Part shown: positions 63,835 to 64,000 of the stretch, piece after piece
How positions within the stretch are numbered: position 1 is the stretch's first letter
How the letters are laid out: each line of letters opens with the position of its first letter
DNA from: Sphingomonas yunnanensis
Lineage (GTDB): Bacteria > Pseudomonadota > Alphaproteobacteria > Sphingomonadales > Sphingomonadaceae
Direction: 5' to 3'
DNA: 64,000 nucleotides
Assembly (NCBI RefSeq): GCF_019898765.1
Contig: NZ_JAIOKB010000001.1
Coordinates: forward strand, 1,225,234 to 1,289,233
The notes under the pieces: generated by a model
Seen by the model: only the letters and a program-made list of their open reading frames with translations
What the model was told of the DNA's origin: nothing
Databases searched by the model: none
Made by a program: the position numbers and the translations under genes

Positions 63835-64000
63835 GTGGGTCAGCGAGGGATCAATCACGCTTTTGCGGCTCTGGCGCTGCTCCTCGCCAGCACCGCGTCG
63901 GCGCGCGCCGACGACGGCTACCGCCTGTGGCTGCGCGCCGACGCGCCCGCCGGGCCGGGCGCGCGCGTGACGCTGCGCGGCGACGGCGCCACGCTGCGGC
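63835..64000 (+). CDS. Probable GH67 alpha-glucuronidase, N-terminal part
   Basis: The frame starts at GTG 63835 with GGGGAG 8 nt before it and runs off the window after 55 codons. It encodes a signal peptide (HAFAALALLLASTASARA) followed by DDGYRLWLR, the opening typical of GH67 alpha-glucuronidases, which remove (methyl)glucuronic acid from xylo-oligosaccharides. Only about 28 mature residues are visible and the family depends on that short motif plus the locus context, so the call is moderate. Confidence 0.55.
   Translation, partial: MGQRGINHAFAALALLLASTASARADDGYRLWLRADAPAGPGARVTLRGDGATLR

Noticed and set aside
1..64000. tRNA, rRNA, CRISPR array, intact insertion sequence
   Set aside because: None could be recognised by eye; no regular short repeat-spacer pattern, no transposase gene and no cloverleaf with a clear TTCGA-type T arm was found.

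Overview
The window is 64 kb of GC-rich chromosomal DNA from a sphingomonad-like alphaproteobacterium. Evidence for this is three large TonB-dependent receptors each next to a hydrolase or a secreted partner, a PAS plus winged-helix regulator of a type seen in this group, frequent GTG and TTG starts, and 4-nt ATGA/GTGA gene overlaps. The genus is an inference. No rRNA, tRNA or CRISPR array was seen by eye.

Layout. 0-8 kb: the 3' end of a class I mannose-6-phosphate isomerase, a PAS/winged-helix regulator, a TPR-SPOR envelope protein overlapping a dGTPase gene, then a minus-strand pair of a LuxR-type regulator with a degenerate receiver and a Wzc/GumC-like polysaccharide co-polymerase with a degenerate kinase domain. 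8.7-11.1 kb is a gene graveyard: a receiver fragment, a broken serine recombinase, and an RND pump remnant that has an adaptor-like lipoprotein leader. 11.2-22.5 kb is an envelope/efflux island: pepSY, tolC, adaptor, RND pump, beta-propeller, PAP2 (frameshifted) and dedA on the minus strand, with a divergent OmpR/EnvZ-type two-component pair and a frameshifted pcm.

22.7-33.8 kb holds an alpha/beta hydrolase, a divergent TetR-controlled redox cluster (SDR, zinc-free alcohol dehydrogenase, ABM monooxygenase, broken haloacid dehalogenase against tetR and a thioesterase), and a TonB receptor followed by an unknown secreted protein, a PhyH-type dioxygenase and a small phosphatase-like protein. 34-43 kb is accessory DNA with small unknown genes, a hydrolase/FAD-oxidase pair, and an unknown three-gene membrane operon. 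43-56 kb has a TonB receptor plus S9 peptidase with a LysR gene, DeoR plus MFS, AraC against SDR, and TetR against MFS. 56-64 kb is a glucuronoxylan-type utilisation locus: CE15 esterase, GntR regulator, GH35-like glycosidase, TonB receptor and the start of a probable GH67 alpha-glucuronidase.

The most unusual signal is a dispersed non-coding repeat. I found ten copies between 24 and 56 kb, all in the same orientation, all outside or at the very end of genes, and all with exactly 55 nt between two conserved blocks (GACCC and TTCA[T/C/G]). Most copies lie just 3' of a minus-strand gene, in that gene's sense, so they may be a family of 3'-UTR or terminator-like elements. Their core contains a hairpin (GACC-7 nt-GGTC) conserved while the loop varies.
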